This document shows, piece by piece, positions 19,136-27,366 of a DNA stretch of 64,000 nucleotides. Origin of the DNA: Roseibium sp. MMSF_3412. Lineage in GTDB: Bacteria > Pseudomonadota > Alphaproteobacteria > Rhizobiales > Stappiaceae. Every line of letters begins with the position of its first letter. Position 1 is the stretch's first letter. A program made the position numbers and the translations under genes. Where the stretch lies: the NCBI RefSeq assembly GCF_030733265.1, contig NZ_JASHJI010000002.1, positions 186,001 to 250,000 of the forward strand, given 5' to 3'. The notes below the pieces were generated by a model that did not search any database, was not told the DNA's origin, and was given only the letters and a program-made list of their open reading frames with translations.

Positions 19136-19744
19136 ATGAATATCTCTATCTGCGGTCAGCAGTCCGCACAGATGCGGCTGTATGACCAAACCAACCGCAG
19201 GCTCTACGTCAACGCGGAAGAACGCAGGCGTTTCATCGCCGTTGCCAACGATCAGGACCTGCCGCAAAAGGCACTTTGCCTGACCCTCCTGCATACCGGG
19301 TGCCGGTTGTCGGAGGCGCTTGCACTCACATCGGAAGCGGTGGACACGACAAGCCACCTGGTTTCGATTCGGACCCTGAAAAAGCGCGACAAGCACCACG
19401 TCAGGGAGATCCCGATCCCCCCGGTGCTGAGCCGAACGCTCGCGGCGCTCATGGAAGCCCAGGCGCACGGGAATTTCCTCTGGCCGGAAAACTTGAACCG
19501 CCCTGTCTGCCGGATCACCGGCTACCGATGGGTCAAGAAAGTGATGACGGCTGCCGGTATCTCCGGCGCCCAGGCATCGCCCAAGGGCCTCCGGCACGGC
19601 TATGGCGTCTACGCACTCAGGTGTGGTGTCCCCCTCACAATGCTGCGCAAATGGATGGGCCATGCCTCAATCGAGACCACGGCGATCTACACCAACGCGG
19701 TCGGCAAGGAAGAGATGGAATTCGCCGGGCGCATGTGGTCCTGA
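19136..19744 (+). CDS. Short tyrosine-type site-specific recombinase
   Basis: 202 aa from ATG 19136 (an upstream in-frame start at 19091 is possible). It consists almost entirely of the catalytic domain. The catalytic residues are visible: Arg in HTGCRLSEALAL, Lys in TLKKRDKHH, His-x-x-x-Arg-type motif LRHGYGVYAL, His in MGHASIETT and the Tyr nucleophile in AIYTNA. The N-terminal SAM-like core-binding domain of ordinary integrases is missing or very short. Stand-alone catalytic domains occur on plasmids and in mobile regions of alphaproteobacteria. No att sites or phage genes were seen nearby. Confidence 0.82.
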   Translation: MNISICGQQSAQMRLYDQTNRRLYVNAEERRRFIAVANDQDLPQKALCLTLLHTGCRLSEALALTSEAVDTTSHLVSIRTLKKRDKHHVREIPIPPVLSRTLAALMEAQAHGNFLWPENLNRPVCRITGYRWVKKVMTAAGISGAQASPKGLRHGYGVYALRCGVPLTMLRKWMGHASIETTAIYTNAVGKEEMEFAGRMWS

Positions 19745-19937
19745 ATCGCGCCCGAAAACGGGCGCGGAGTTCAGTTCACGTGAAAAACCGAAAGGTTTCC
19801 TGGTAAGGCGACAAGTCTGCACCGATCGGAGGCTCAGAACTGGTTTGCCGGCAAATAAGTGGCACCGTTTATATGTTTGCAGTTGCACTCGTACATCCGG
19901 CGATCAACCACGCGTACGCCCTGCCGCCCGTCACAGG

Positions 19938-20300
19938 TCAGCACGCCTTGGAATTCGGGTCCTTCAGGTAGACCACCATGTCTTTCACGTTTTTCCGCAT
20001 GCTCTTGAGATCTTTAATCCGCTGTTCGATGTCCTGGAGCTTTGCCTCCAGGTTGGAAATAACCTCAGCCCGCTCCATGACGTCACTTGGATCGTCGGGC
20101 AGGAAGCGCTTGATCTCTGCGAGCGAAAACCCGAGAGCCTTGCTCATCGTGATCGTGTGCAGCCGGGAAATCATGGCTTCCGGATAGTCCCGGTAACCGT
20201 TTTCTTGCCTGACGGTTTGCGGCATCAGCCCATGTTTTTCGTAAAACCGGATGCGCGATGTCGCAACTCCGGCCGCTTTTGCGAGTTCGCCGATTTTCAT
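19938..20300 (-). CDS. MerR-family transcriptional regulator
   Basis: 120 aa. The N-terminal MerR winged HTH is KIGELAKAAGVATSRIRFYE followed by HGLMPQTVRQENGYRDY, and a long coiled-coil dimerisation helix (VISNLEAKLQDIEQRIKDLK) follows. It is shorter than drug-binding MerR proteins and has no large effector domain; the only cysteine is the C-terminal residue (SKAC). It is divergent from an Old Yellow Enzyme gene with a MerR-type promoter between them, so it very likely controls that gene and perhaps itself. Confidence 0.9.
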   Translation of the reverse strand: MKIGELAKAAGVATSRIRFYEKHGLMPQTVRQENGYRDYPEAMISRLHTITMSKALGFSLAEIKRFLPDDPSDVMERAEVISNLEAKLQDIEQRIKDLKSMRKNVKDMVVYLKDPNSKAC

Positions 20301-20305
20301 AGCTC

Positions 20306-20336
20306 TTGACCTTCAACCATTGTTGAAGGTTTATAT
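20306..20336 (+). promoter_or_regulatory. MerR-type promoter/operator for the OYE gene
   Basis: -35 TTGACC (20306-20311) and -10 TTATAT (20331-20336) are separated by 19 bp, the elongated spacer typical of MerR-controlled promoters. The spacer holds a perfect palindrome, ACCTTCAAC-CATT-GTTGAAGGT (20309-20330). Transcription would start near 20343, which rules out the in-frame ATG at 20335 and supports ATG 20368. Confidence 0.85.
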
Positions 20337-20367
20337 GCCCGGGATCCAGAACGCAAGGATCCCGAAA

Positions 20368-21624
20368 ATGACACCTTCTCCCCTGTTTACTCCGCTGCAC
20401 CTGCCAAATGGCACGGTCCTCAACAACCGGTTCGCAAAGGCGGCCATGGAAGAAAGCCTCGCCGACTATGGCCAGGTGCCGGGGACCCGCCTGCTCACGC
20501 TCTACCGCCGCTGGGCGAACGGCGGCGCCGGTTTGCTTATCACCGGAAACGTGATGATCGCGCCCGACGCCCTGTCCGGACCTGCAAGTGTCGTGTTGCA
20601 GGCAGAAACGGATGTCGCGCCGTTCAGAGCGTGGGCAGAAGCTGGCCGCTCAAAAGGCGCGCAGTTCTGGATGCAGATCAATCATCCGGGCCGTCAGGTG
20701 TTGGCAGCGCTTGGCGAAGAAGCGGTTTCCGCATCGGATGTCGCGGTTGACATTCCAGGAATGTCGCAGAATTTCCGAAAACCGAGAGCTTTGACGGACG
20801 AGGAGATCCTGGCACTTGTCGAAAAATTTGCAACCACCGCCGAACGCGCTGAAGAGGCGGGATTTACCGGCGTCCAGATCCATGCGGCGCACGGTTACCT
20901 GATCAACCAGTTTCTCTCTCCGCTTACCAATCTGCGGACCGATCGATGGGGCGGCAGCCTGGAAAACCGCGCCCGCTTCCTGTTTGAGGTCCTCCGCGCG
21001 GTCAGAGCGCGCGTGTCGAGCACGTTTTGCGTTTCCGTCAAATTGAACTCCGCTGATTTTCAAAAGGGCGGGTTCGACACGGCAGATGCCAAATGGGTTG
21101 TTGACCGGCTTGACGAAATGTCCGTCGACCTCGTTGAATTGTCGGGTGGCTCCTACGAGAGCCCTGCAATGCAGGGACGCGACACGGACGGCAGCAGCAC
21201 CGCGCGGCGCGAAGCCTATTTCGTTGAATTCGCTCGGGAGGCCGCGCAGACCGCAAAGATGCCGATCATGGTAACCGGCGGCATTCGCTCGCGCGACGTT
21301 GCCGAAGAAGCCATCAGCAACCACACCGGTGGTATCGGCGTTTCCGTTCTTGGCCTTGCCCGTGCCATGGCATTCGAGCCGGACGTCATCTCAAACTGGC
21401 AGCAGGGCAAAAAGTTGCGCGTCGATATCCCCGAAGTCCGATGGAAGAACAAGAGAATGGCCGGGTTCGCCTCAATGGTGCTTGCCTATGTGCAACTGGA
21501 ACGCCTCTCGATTGGAAAATCCCCGAACAAGGGCGGCATGCCGATTCTCGCGCTCATCGGCAACCAGTTGAAAACCAGGAAAAGGACACAGGCCTATCGC
21601 AAGTGGCGCGAAGGCAAGACCTGA
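20368..21624 (+). CDS. NADH:flavin oxidoreductase, Old Yellow Enzyme family
   Basis: 418-aa FMN-dependent ene-reductase-type TIM barrel. Family features are present: FTPLHLPNGTVLNNRFAKAAM at the N-terminus, QINHPGRQV, the substrate-binding pair in IHAAHGYLINQFLSP, DRWGGSLENRARFLFEV, and MVTGGIRSRDVAEEAI at the phosphate site. It lacks the Fe-S/FAD C-terminal half of 2,4-dienoyl-CoA reductases, so it is a plain OYE. Start ATG 20368 is set by the promoter position. The divergent MerR regulator suggests induction by an electrophile or a redox signal. Confidence 0.9.
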   Translation: MTPSPLFTPLHLPNGTVLNNRFAKAAMEESLADYGQVPGTRLLTLYRRWANGGAGLLITGNVMIAPDALSGPASVVLQAETDVAPFRAWAEAGRSKGAQFWMQINHPGRQVLAALGEEAVSASDVAVDIPGMSQNFRKPRALTDEEILALVEKFATTAERAEEAGFTGVQIHAAHGYLINQFLSPLTNLRTDRWGGSLENRARFLFEVLRAVRARVSSTFCVSVKLNSADFQKGGFDTADAKWVVDRLDEMSVDLVELSGGSYESPAMQGRDTDGSSTARREAYFVEFAREAAQTAKMPIMVTGGIRSRDVAEEAISNHTGGIGVSVLGLARAMAFEPDVISNWQQGKKLRVDIPEVRWKNKRMAGFASMVLAYVQLERLSIGKSPNKGGMPILALIGNQLKTRKRTQAYRKWREGKT

Positions 21625-21656
21625 CACACGATAGATCGAGAGCTATTACTTGATTT

Positions 21657-21672
21657 CAGAACGATCATTCTG
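21657..21672. promoter_or_regulatory. Candidate TetR operator
   Basis: Inverted repeat CAGAA-CGATCA-TTCTG lies 12 bp upstream of the TetR start in an AT-rich gap, a usual place for autoregulation. Inference only. Confidence 0.45.
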
Positions 21673-21684
21673 TAATAATCAGGA

Positions 21685-22272
21685 ATGGCACGACCCCGAT
21701 CCTATGACAGCGAGACCCTGGCGACGCGCACACTGACCGCCTTCTGGCAGGGTGGCTATCATGCGACGTCGATGGAGGATCTGGTTCGTGTGACGGGGGT
21801 CAGCCGCCACGGCATCTACAAGGAGTTTGGCGGAAAGAAAGGCATGTTCCTGTCGTCGTTCGACCTCTATCAGGAACTGATCGTCAGCCCGGCGTTCGGA
21901 CGAGTTGAACAAAGAGCCGCAACGATTGATGACATTGCTGCCTATTTCGAGCAGCAGATTGCGCTTGCGGAACAAAATGGACTGCCCGGACCCGGGTGCC
22001 TCGTCGCCAACTCTGCAACGGAGGTTGCCCCGCATGACGAAGATGTCCAACGAAAGATCGACCAACACAACGAGCGGCTCCGGCGCGGCTTTGCTTCGGC
22101 CATCAGCAACACGGTGAAGGGTGTTCCGCCCAAGCGGTGCCGGCAACTGGCGGAAACCGTCCTCGTATTCGCGACAGGCCTGTGGGCGTTGTCGCGCGTC
22201 ACGTCCAGCGCAAGGGACTTGCGCCGCGTCGTTGCAACATTTCTTGGCATGATCGAGGGAGAGCTCAGGTGA
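21685..22272 (+). CDS. TetR-family transcriptional regulator
   Basis: 195 aa. The N-terminal TetR HTH (TSMEDLVRVTGVSRHGIYKE, then FGGKKGMFLSSFDLY) is clear. The C-terminal ligand domain contains GPGCLVANSATEVAPHD, as in the TetR_C AcrR/NemR-like group. The downstream membrane-protein gene overlaps its stop, so the pair is one unit. An inverted repeat just upstream is a likely operator. Confidence 0.9.
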   Translation: MARPRSYDSETLATRTLTAFWQGGYHATSMEDLVRVTGVSRHGIYKEFGGKKGMFLSSFDLYQELIVSPAFGRVEQRAATIDDIAAYFEQQIALAEQNGLPGPGCLVANSATEVAPHDEDVQRKIDQHNERLRRGFASAISNTVKGVPPKRCRQLAETVLVFATGLWALSRVTSSARDLRRVVATFLGMIEGELR

Positions 22273-22721
22273 GTCCGACGGAAAGGCTGCAGGCTGCGCA
22301 AACGGATAGCAGAACACTATGGTTCGCACTAATGCTGAACTTTATCTGGATCAACTTGTCCGAGGTGTTCAGATATTTCGTGTTCGTCAGACCCATGATG
22401 CAGGATGCGCTCCCTGCCCTGCCCGACGTCGCCCCGATGAGCGTCCCGATCTTTCTGATCTGGGGGGTCTGGGATACGATCCTTGTGATTTCAGTCACCT
22501 TGATCGCACTCCTCGCCCTCGAACGGTTCGGCGGTTCCCCGAAAACCGTCTTCAAGGTGGCAACCGGCATCTGGGCCAGCATTTTCGTCATCCTCTGGCT
22601 CGGCCTTTACAACATGAACCTGGCATCTCATGACGTCCTGCTGGTTGCCTTGCCACTTGCATGGCTTGAAGTGTTTGTGGCGGTCCATCTTGTCGCCTAT
22701 GCGATGCGCCGTGCGCAGTAA
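22269..22721 (+). CDS. Four-helix membrane protein of unknown function
   Basis: 150 aa from GTG 22269, which overlaps the TetR stop (GTGA). Four hydrophobic segments are visible: LWFALMLNFIWINLSEVF, SVPIFLIWGVWDTILVIS, VATGIWASIFVILWLGLY and VLLVALPLAWLEVFVAVHL. No enzyme motif recognised. Translational coupling to TetR suggests it is the regulator's target, perhaps an envelope-stress or efflux-associated protein; that is inference. Confidence 0.72.
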   Translation: MSPTERLQAAQTDSRTLWFALMLNFIWINLSEVFRYFVFVRPMMQDALPALPDVAPMSVPIFLIWGVWDTILVISVTLIALLALERFGGSPKTVFKVATGIWASIFVILWLGLYNMNLASHDVLLVALPLAWLEVFVAVHLVAYAMRRAQ

Positions 22722-22743
22722 ACGGCCTCTCAAGACTTGCGTC

Positions 22744-22767
22744 AGAGCGGCCCTTGAACGCCGCTCT
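22744..22767 (+). terminator. Hairpin downstream of the TetR/membrane-protein pair
   Basis: AGAGCGGC (22744-22751) pairs perfectly with GCCGCTCT (22760-22767), 8-nt loop, 22 bp after the stop. No T-run follows. Confidence 0.5.
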
Positions 22768-22993
22768 CCGGATCGGGAGCAGCCCAATTTTCTGTCCGGC
22801 TCCTCCGGGTGTCGGTGCCTTGCCGTCCGGGTAAAACCTGTGCCAGGAACCCGGCATCTGTGGCGGCCGCTTTCGTTCGCGCCGATGACTGGCCTTAACG
22901 ATGAAAGGGAGAGAGGAGCCGTGTGATTTTCATTCCCGACACGAGAGCCGCCACATCACACGGCGCATCGCCTGGACGGACATCTGTCTAGTA

Positions 22994-23341
22994 TCAAAAA
23001 AAGCTGAAGACCGTGAAAATCAGGTAGAGCGACAACGCAACCGATCCCCAATAGAGAGTGTTCTTCAGCAACAGGAATGACAATTCTCCCCTGTTGCCAC
23101 CATGCGCCGGCGTCGTTCCCAGTTCCTTGCGCCAGACGTCAAGAACCGCGTCGTCCGGCGCATCCGCATCCGTTGCCGGAAGCGAGGCAAGGCCCGTCGC
23201 AAGTCTGCGCGCCTGCTGCGCCGAGGCACCGAAGTCAAAAAGAAAGTCGCGACGTCTGTCGAGCGAAACGGTTTCTGCACCCGAAAAAACAGTCAAAACA
23301 GTTTTTGTTTTCGAAAAACAATTAAGTAGCCGGCTAATCAT
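22994..23341 (-). CDS. Hypothetical small protein with one C-terminal membrane helix
   Basis: 115 aa from ATG 23341, with AGGA 10 nt upstream. The N-terminal 85 residues are polar and partly charged (SLDRRRDFLFDFGASAQQARR). A single hydrophobic segment at the C-terminus (SVALSLYLIFTVFSFF) would anchor it in the membrane. No family recognised. Flanked by long non-coding stretches on the left and by the pilus-gene region on the right. Confidence 0.5.
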   Translation of the reverse strand: MISRLLNCFSKTKTVLTVFSGAETVSLDRRRDFLFDFGASAQQARRLATGLASLPATDADAPDDAVLDVWRKELGTTPAHGGNRGELSFLLLKNTLYWGSVALSLYLIFTVFSFF

Positions 23342-23846
23342 ATTATCCAGTTCCTACGCAACAACATATCCATTCCCGGACCAGGCAACTCCCTGGCTTT
23401 CCCCGCCCGTGTCGCAGTCAGGCGAGCCTATTCGTAAAGCGGCACCCAGCCGCCTGTCGGGCAGTTGCCGGTTGACCGTCGCGAACGGTCGCCAGATCAG
23501 GTCACACAGACTTGGCTACACGTATTATGTGCATAGACCCGAGAAGCAACGTTATGCTTGAACCGAAGAAACCGGTTTAGAAAACCTTGATGAAACTTGT
23601 TGAATTTATGAACAAAATTTAACGATTATGCAGTTTACGCAACACGCTGGCCGAAGCGGAGCGTTGAACCCCAATAGTGTTCGAATATCTGCCACTTGAG
23701 AGACACACTTTGTTGACGCAGCTTGCGCGGTGCTGAGTTTCAATGAGTTCTACAGAATGCGCATTCATCCGGACAGACGACTGGAGCGCGAACCGCATTC
23801 CAAAAATTGGGTTCCGATCCGATCCGCGACTCTGAAAGACGGGACA
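23342..23846. other. Intergenic, no gene seen
   Basis: About 500 bp upstream of the hypothetical gene and downstream of the TadE-type operon. No frame with a recognisable product, no clear terminator. Confidence 0.5.
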
Positions 23847-24425
23847 TCAACACTTGCCGGAATCGCTCTCGCAAGTGATTTCGGAGACAAATCGCGGGCG
23901 GCGCACCTGGTTGTCGCTAAGGGTGAACGTGCCAAGCAGCTCGTTGACGAGCATCGGCTTGTATTGAGCCTGGACGAGCACATAAATCACGGAATCGCCT
24001 TCAGCGACAAAGGGAAGGTCAAGCTCGTCCAGATCCCCCTGTTCGAGCACCGCATCATCAACGTTGCTGCGGCTCCACACCAGTTCCAACTCATCATCTT
24101 CGTCAACATCGAAGACGTTTCGAATGCTCGCCACGACAACGGTGAATTCCGCGCTGACCGCGTATTTTCCGGTCAGCGCCGTCGCTATGTTGACGAGTTC
24201 CGTAAACTTGTCGTCATCGATTGCTCCCTTGTCGCGCGTGACCAGGTCAACGACAACACCGGTTGTTTTCGAAATAATTTTGTCGCCTCTGAACCCGTCA
24301 AAAAATGACACGACGTTGATGAGGACAAGGACCAGGAAGGGCAACACCAGCGCAAACTCGACAGCAGCAACGCCCGAGCAGTCGCGCAGGAGGCTTTTGG
24401 GCAGGAATGTCGTGCGTTTGTTCAT
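23847..24425 (-). CDS. TadE-like pseudopilin-family protein (second)
   Basis: 192 aa. The N-terminus has the TadE/F signature: a short basic leader (MNKRTTFLPKSLLRDCSG), then VAAVEFALVLPFLVLVLINV, including the conserved Glu at position 5 of the processed form. The rest is a polar extracytoplasmic domain ending in two cysteines (CESDSGKC). Such minor pseudopilins are processed by the TadV/CpaA peptidase and help Flp-pilus assembly. It follows the upstream TadE gene by 1 bp. No peptidase, ATPase or secretin gene is in the window. Confidence 0.85.
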   Translation of the reverse strand: MNKRTTFLPKSLLRDCSGVAAVEFALVLPFLVLVLINVVSFFDGFRGDKIISKTTGVVVDLVTRDKGAIDDDKFTELVNIATALTGKYAVSAEFTVVVASIRNVFDVDEDDELELVWSRSNVDDAVLEQGDLDELDLPFVAEGDSVIYVLVQAQYKPMLVNELLGTFTLSDNQVRRPRFVSEITCESDSGKC

Positions 24426-24426
24426 C

Positions 24427-24999
24427 TCAGAAGGGCTCGTTCAGGAAGGCCGCTGAAGAGATCAGCTCATACCGGTTGGTGCTCGTTTTTGTGAGACTCA
24501 GTCCGAAGCCGAGACCTGGCGTAATCAGATCCACGGTCAGGCAAACGCGCATGAAGACAACGCTGTTCGCCACACCCGGATTGAAGGTGACCGCAGGGTC
24601 CAGATCGAGCGTGGCGTCCTCGCAAGCTGCGTCGCTCGTCGGCAATGCGGACAGGGACGTGATTTCGGTCAACTCAACGGTGATTTCACTTTCACAGTCC
24701 GGTATCACGACACCGGTGATATCACACACAGCCGCTTCGATATCCGACTGGCTGATCGTCCCGGCTGCGACGCCTTCCGTTACCTGGCCGGTATAGACCA
24801 TTTTCGAGACCACATTGACGGCGTGATCCACCATGGCGATACGTGTGAACAAAATGCCGATTTCAAAAAGCGACAGGATCATCGCAAAGAACACGGGTGC
24901 GAGCAGCGTAAACTCCACGGCAGTAACGCCTCGCTTGTCGCGCGAGAGTGCTTTAAGCAAGCGCCTGCCGATCCATGACCGTTTTCCGTCGCGCATCAC
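24427..24999 (-). CDS. tadE: TadE-like pseudopilin-family protein (first)
   Basis: 190 aa. Leader RLLKALSRDKRG, then VTAVEFTLLAPVFFAMILSL, the TadE motif with conserved Glu, then a polar domain with several cysteines (AVCDITGVVIPDCESE, SDAACEDATLDL). The start may be GTG 24999 or ATG 24996; either overlaps the stop of the upstream TadG-like gene, so the three genes are translated together. Confidence 0.87.
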   Translation of the reverse strand: MMRDGKRSWIGRRLLKALSRDKRGVTAVEFTLLAPVFFAMILSLFEIGILFTRIAMVDHAVNVVSKMVYTGQVTEGVAAGTISQSDIEAAVCDITGVVIPDCESEITVELTEITSLSALPTSDAACEDATLDLDPAVTFNPGVANSVVFMRVCLTVDLITPGLGFGLSLTKTSTNRYELISSAAFLNEPF

Positions 25000-26402
25000 C
25001 CTGAAATCCTCAGGCTGTTGATTGATGCCGCGATACCGTTGAACGCGCTGGACAAATCGAACCCTTCAACATGGTAATAGTCGCTCGGGGACTTGGCGCA
25101 GTACTTCAACAGGGTGTCGGCCGCAGAGCCGCTCGTGATCTTGTAACCGATTGTATAGACATAGACGCCGTTCGAGCGCATCAGATCGCACATGCGCTTG
25201 TAATAGGCCATCGCATTATAAGCTGTTGCCGGGTCCACGCTCGTGCTGCCCTTGTCAACGATCGTTTGCCGAAGACTACCTTTGTCAAGGTGCGGTTTTA
25301 CGCCGCTGGTCGGCGATTTCGGCCGGACCTGTTCGGTAATGTCCCCGTCGGACATGATCACCGCGATTTTCATGGTGTTGCTATCATCGAAATCCGCTGG
25401 CCGGTCGGCAAAATCCCCACCCAACTCCCCCCTCAGATTTGGCGAAAGTGCCTTTGCGCCCCACATGGTTCCGATATCCATGCCGGTTCCGTCCGACAGT
25501 GACATCCCGTCTATCCGGCTTTTCAGGTCGGCGGCGCTGTTCGAATTGAACATGGATTCCGTGTCGGTTCGCGGACACCAGTCGTTCTTTGCACCGTAAC
25601 GGGTAAAATCAGGCACTTGCGGGTGTGACTTGCCCCCGATCGCGGTGAGGCTGAAATCCTTGTCCTGGTATTCGATGCACGTGTTGCCGGCGGAAAACCT
25701 CGAGACAAGATAGGGAACGTTCGTATTGGCCTGATAGTAAGAATCGGCTGGGTCGGTATTGCTGGGACTGGAGGGGACGGCGTATTTGTCGAAAAGCGTG
25801 CTGCCGATATTTACGGTCCCGCCGAACAAGACAAGGTTGATCGACGTTTGGTCGGCGAGATCCCCGTCGAGCATCAGGTCGATAAACTCCTTCGACGAGC
25901 TTTTCAGGTCCGTGAGTTTGGCGCCCTTCATCGACGACGAAATATCCAGCACCATGGAAATTTCGATATCTGTCTGGGCCTGAACAGCAGTGGATTCGGC
26001 CCGCACGGTTTGCTCACTCTGTCCAATCAGGGACAGAAACGGCGTCTTGAGCTTTACCGAAGCGGTGATCGTGACTTCCTTTGAACTCAGGCTGTCATCG
26101 ACAACAGTTGTCGTATAGGACAGCGTATCCCAAACAGCACCGTCCGGCTGATTGGCGGCCATGTATTCATCGACCACATCGGTTATTGAGCCGCTTTGCG
26201 TGAGTGAGGCGGATGCAAGTGTTGCGGAATCGAGCATGATCTGCAAACGCTCCTGCGTCGCCGTCATTCTCAGCACATCGACGCTGCCGCAGGCCGCGAC
26301 GATCAACGGTAAGGCGCAAAACGCGGTCAGAAGCGCGACGTTACCGGTTTCGTCATGACGGAATCGTGCCAGCACGGGCACAAATTTCTTGAATGGAGCC
26401 AT
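24996..26402 (-). CDS. tadG: TadG-like pilus-assembly protein with von Willebrand A domain
   Basis: 468 aa from ATG 26402. The N-terminus has a TadE/G-like leader and helix (RFRHDETGNVALLTAFCALP, then LIVAACGSVDVLRMT). A vWA domain follows with a MIDAS motif DISSSM (in MVLDISSSMKGAKL) near residue 155 and later metal-site residues (DGTGMDIGTMWG, IVMSDGDITEQ). TadG proteins of this layout are envelope-anchored and linked to Flp-pilus assembly. The open frame extends upstream to 26489 without a better start. First gene of the trio, with the AT-rich region upstream. Confidence 0.88.
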   Translation of the reverse strand: MAPFKKFVPVLARFRHDETGNVALLTAFCALPLIVAACGSVDVLRMTATQERLQIMLDSATLASASLTQSGSITDVVDEYMAANQPDGAVWDTLSYTTTVVDDSLSSKEVTITASVKLKTPFLSLIGQSEQTVRAESTAVQAQTDIEISMVLDISSSMKGAKLTDLKSSSKEFIDLMLDGDLADQTSINLVLFGGTVNIGSTLFDKYAVPSSPSNTDPADSYYQANTNVPYLVSRFSAGNTCIEYQDKDFSLTAIGGKSHPQVPDFTRYGAKNDWCPRTDTESMFNSNSAADLKSRIDGMSLSDGTGMDIGTMWGAKALSPNLRGELGGDFADRPADFDDSNTMKIAVIMSDGDITEQVRPKSPTSGVKPHLDKGSLRQTIVDKGSTSVDPATAYNAMAYYKRMCDLMRSNGVYVYTIGYKITSGSAADTLLKYCAKSPSDYYHVEGFDLSSAFNGIAASINSLRISG

Positions 26403-27366
26403 CTCAGTCTCACCAGCATTGTATTGCCAAGTGCAGATGAAGACCCCATTCAACGCCTGCGAGCTAATCCGTACGCAAACATAAGACAAGTTTCAAAAAA
26501 TTTGAATATAGATTAGCGTCAAGGATAAGAAATAAAAGAAAAAGGATTAATTAGTTACTAACAAGATCTTTTTTTTTATTTTTTATTCGATTGAGTAAAC
26601 TGATTTTCAGTGCAAAGGCTCCCAGTCGCCAAGATAAATCGCCATACCAATCAGGCTCCCTGGCTCAGAGAATCATTTCTTTTTCTCAGTTGGTTGTGAG
26701 AAATCTACCGAAAAATGAAATTGTTAGTTGGTTTCAGAACGTCAAATTTTCGAGTTCCATGTTCATGTTTGATCAAGAATTTTTTCTTGGCTCTGCTCAT
26801 TCTTTGAAGTGGGCACAACTATAAATTTGCATCTTTGGAAATTACTAAAAAAACGCGACGATCGACATCTTCGGAAAAGGCCGACAAGACAGTCCGCGCA
26901 AGCAACCCTGCCGTGTCAGATAACATGCAATGCGCATGTCTCGGTATGACGTTTGCGCAACTTGTTCGTGCAGGTCGAAGAGCTCCTCGCAAATTTATTT
27001 CAACCGACCCATCGTTTCGACCTGGCAACACAATGTCGTCTTTGCTTGCGAAGACCATCGCCTCCGGGAAACGCGCTCGGAAATCCGAACAAGACAGACC
27101 CGTCGCTTAACGGATTGCGCCATCTGGACAGGTATTAATTTTCGAATGCTCAAATCCATTGTTTAAGGCTTCCCCCCCTGCCATCAGAAGAGTCGCTCGC
27201 GGGAACAGGCGCGGACCGCTTTGCACGACAAGCTGCCGCAACGCGGAAAATGGTAATTTGTGCTGATACCATAAACGAAAATTATAGAAACATTAGATGA
27301 ATTTATACATTTATTTACCAACAGACGCTCTTCTTCACTGACTGTTCTCTCTTTGGATGGATCCCC
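26403..27366. other. AT-rich intergenic region, no gene seen
   Basis: Nearly 1 kb with GC content clearly below the surroundings, including a long A/T tract near 26565-26590. It separates the tadG-like gene (minus) from the globin-coupled chemoreceptor (plus), so it should hold both promoters. Short open frames exist but have no recognisable content. Confidence 0.6.

Noticed and set aside
26591-26824. 77-codon plus-strand frame in the AT-rich island
   Set aside because: No ribosome-binding site and no recognisable content; open frames of this length are not evidence by themselves.
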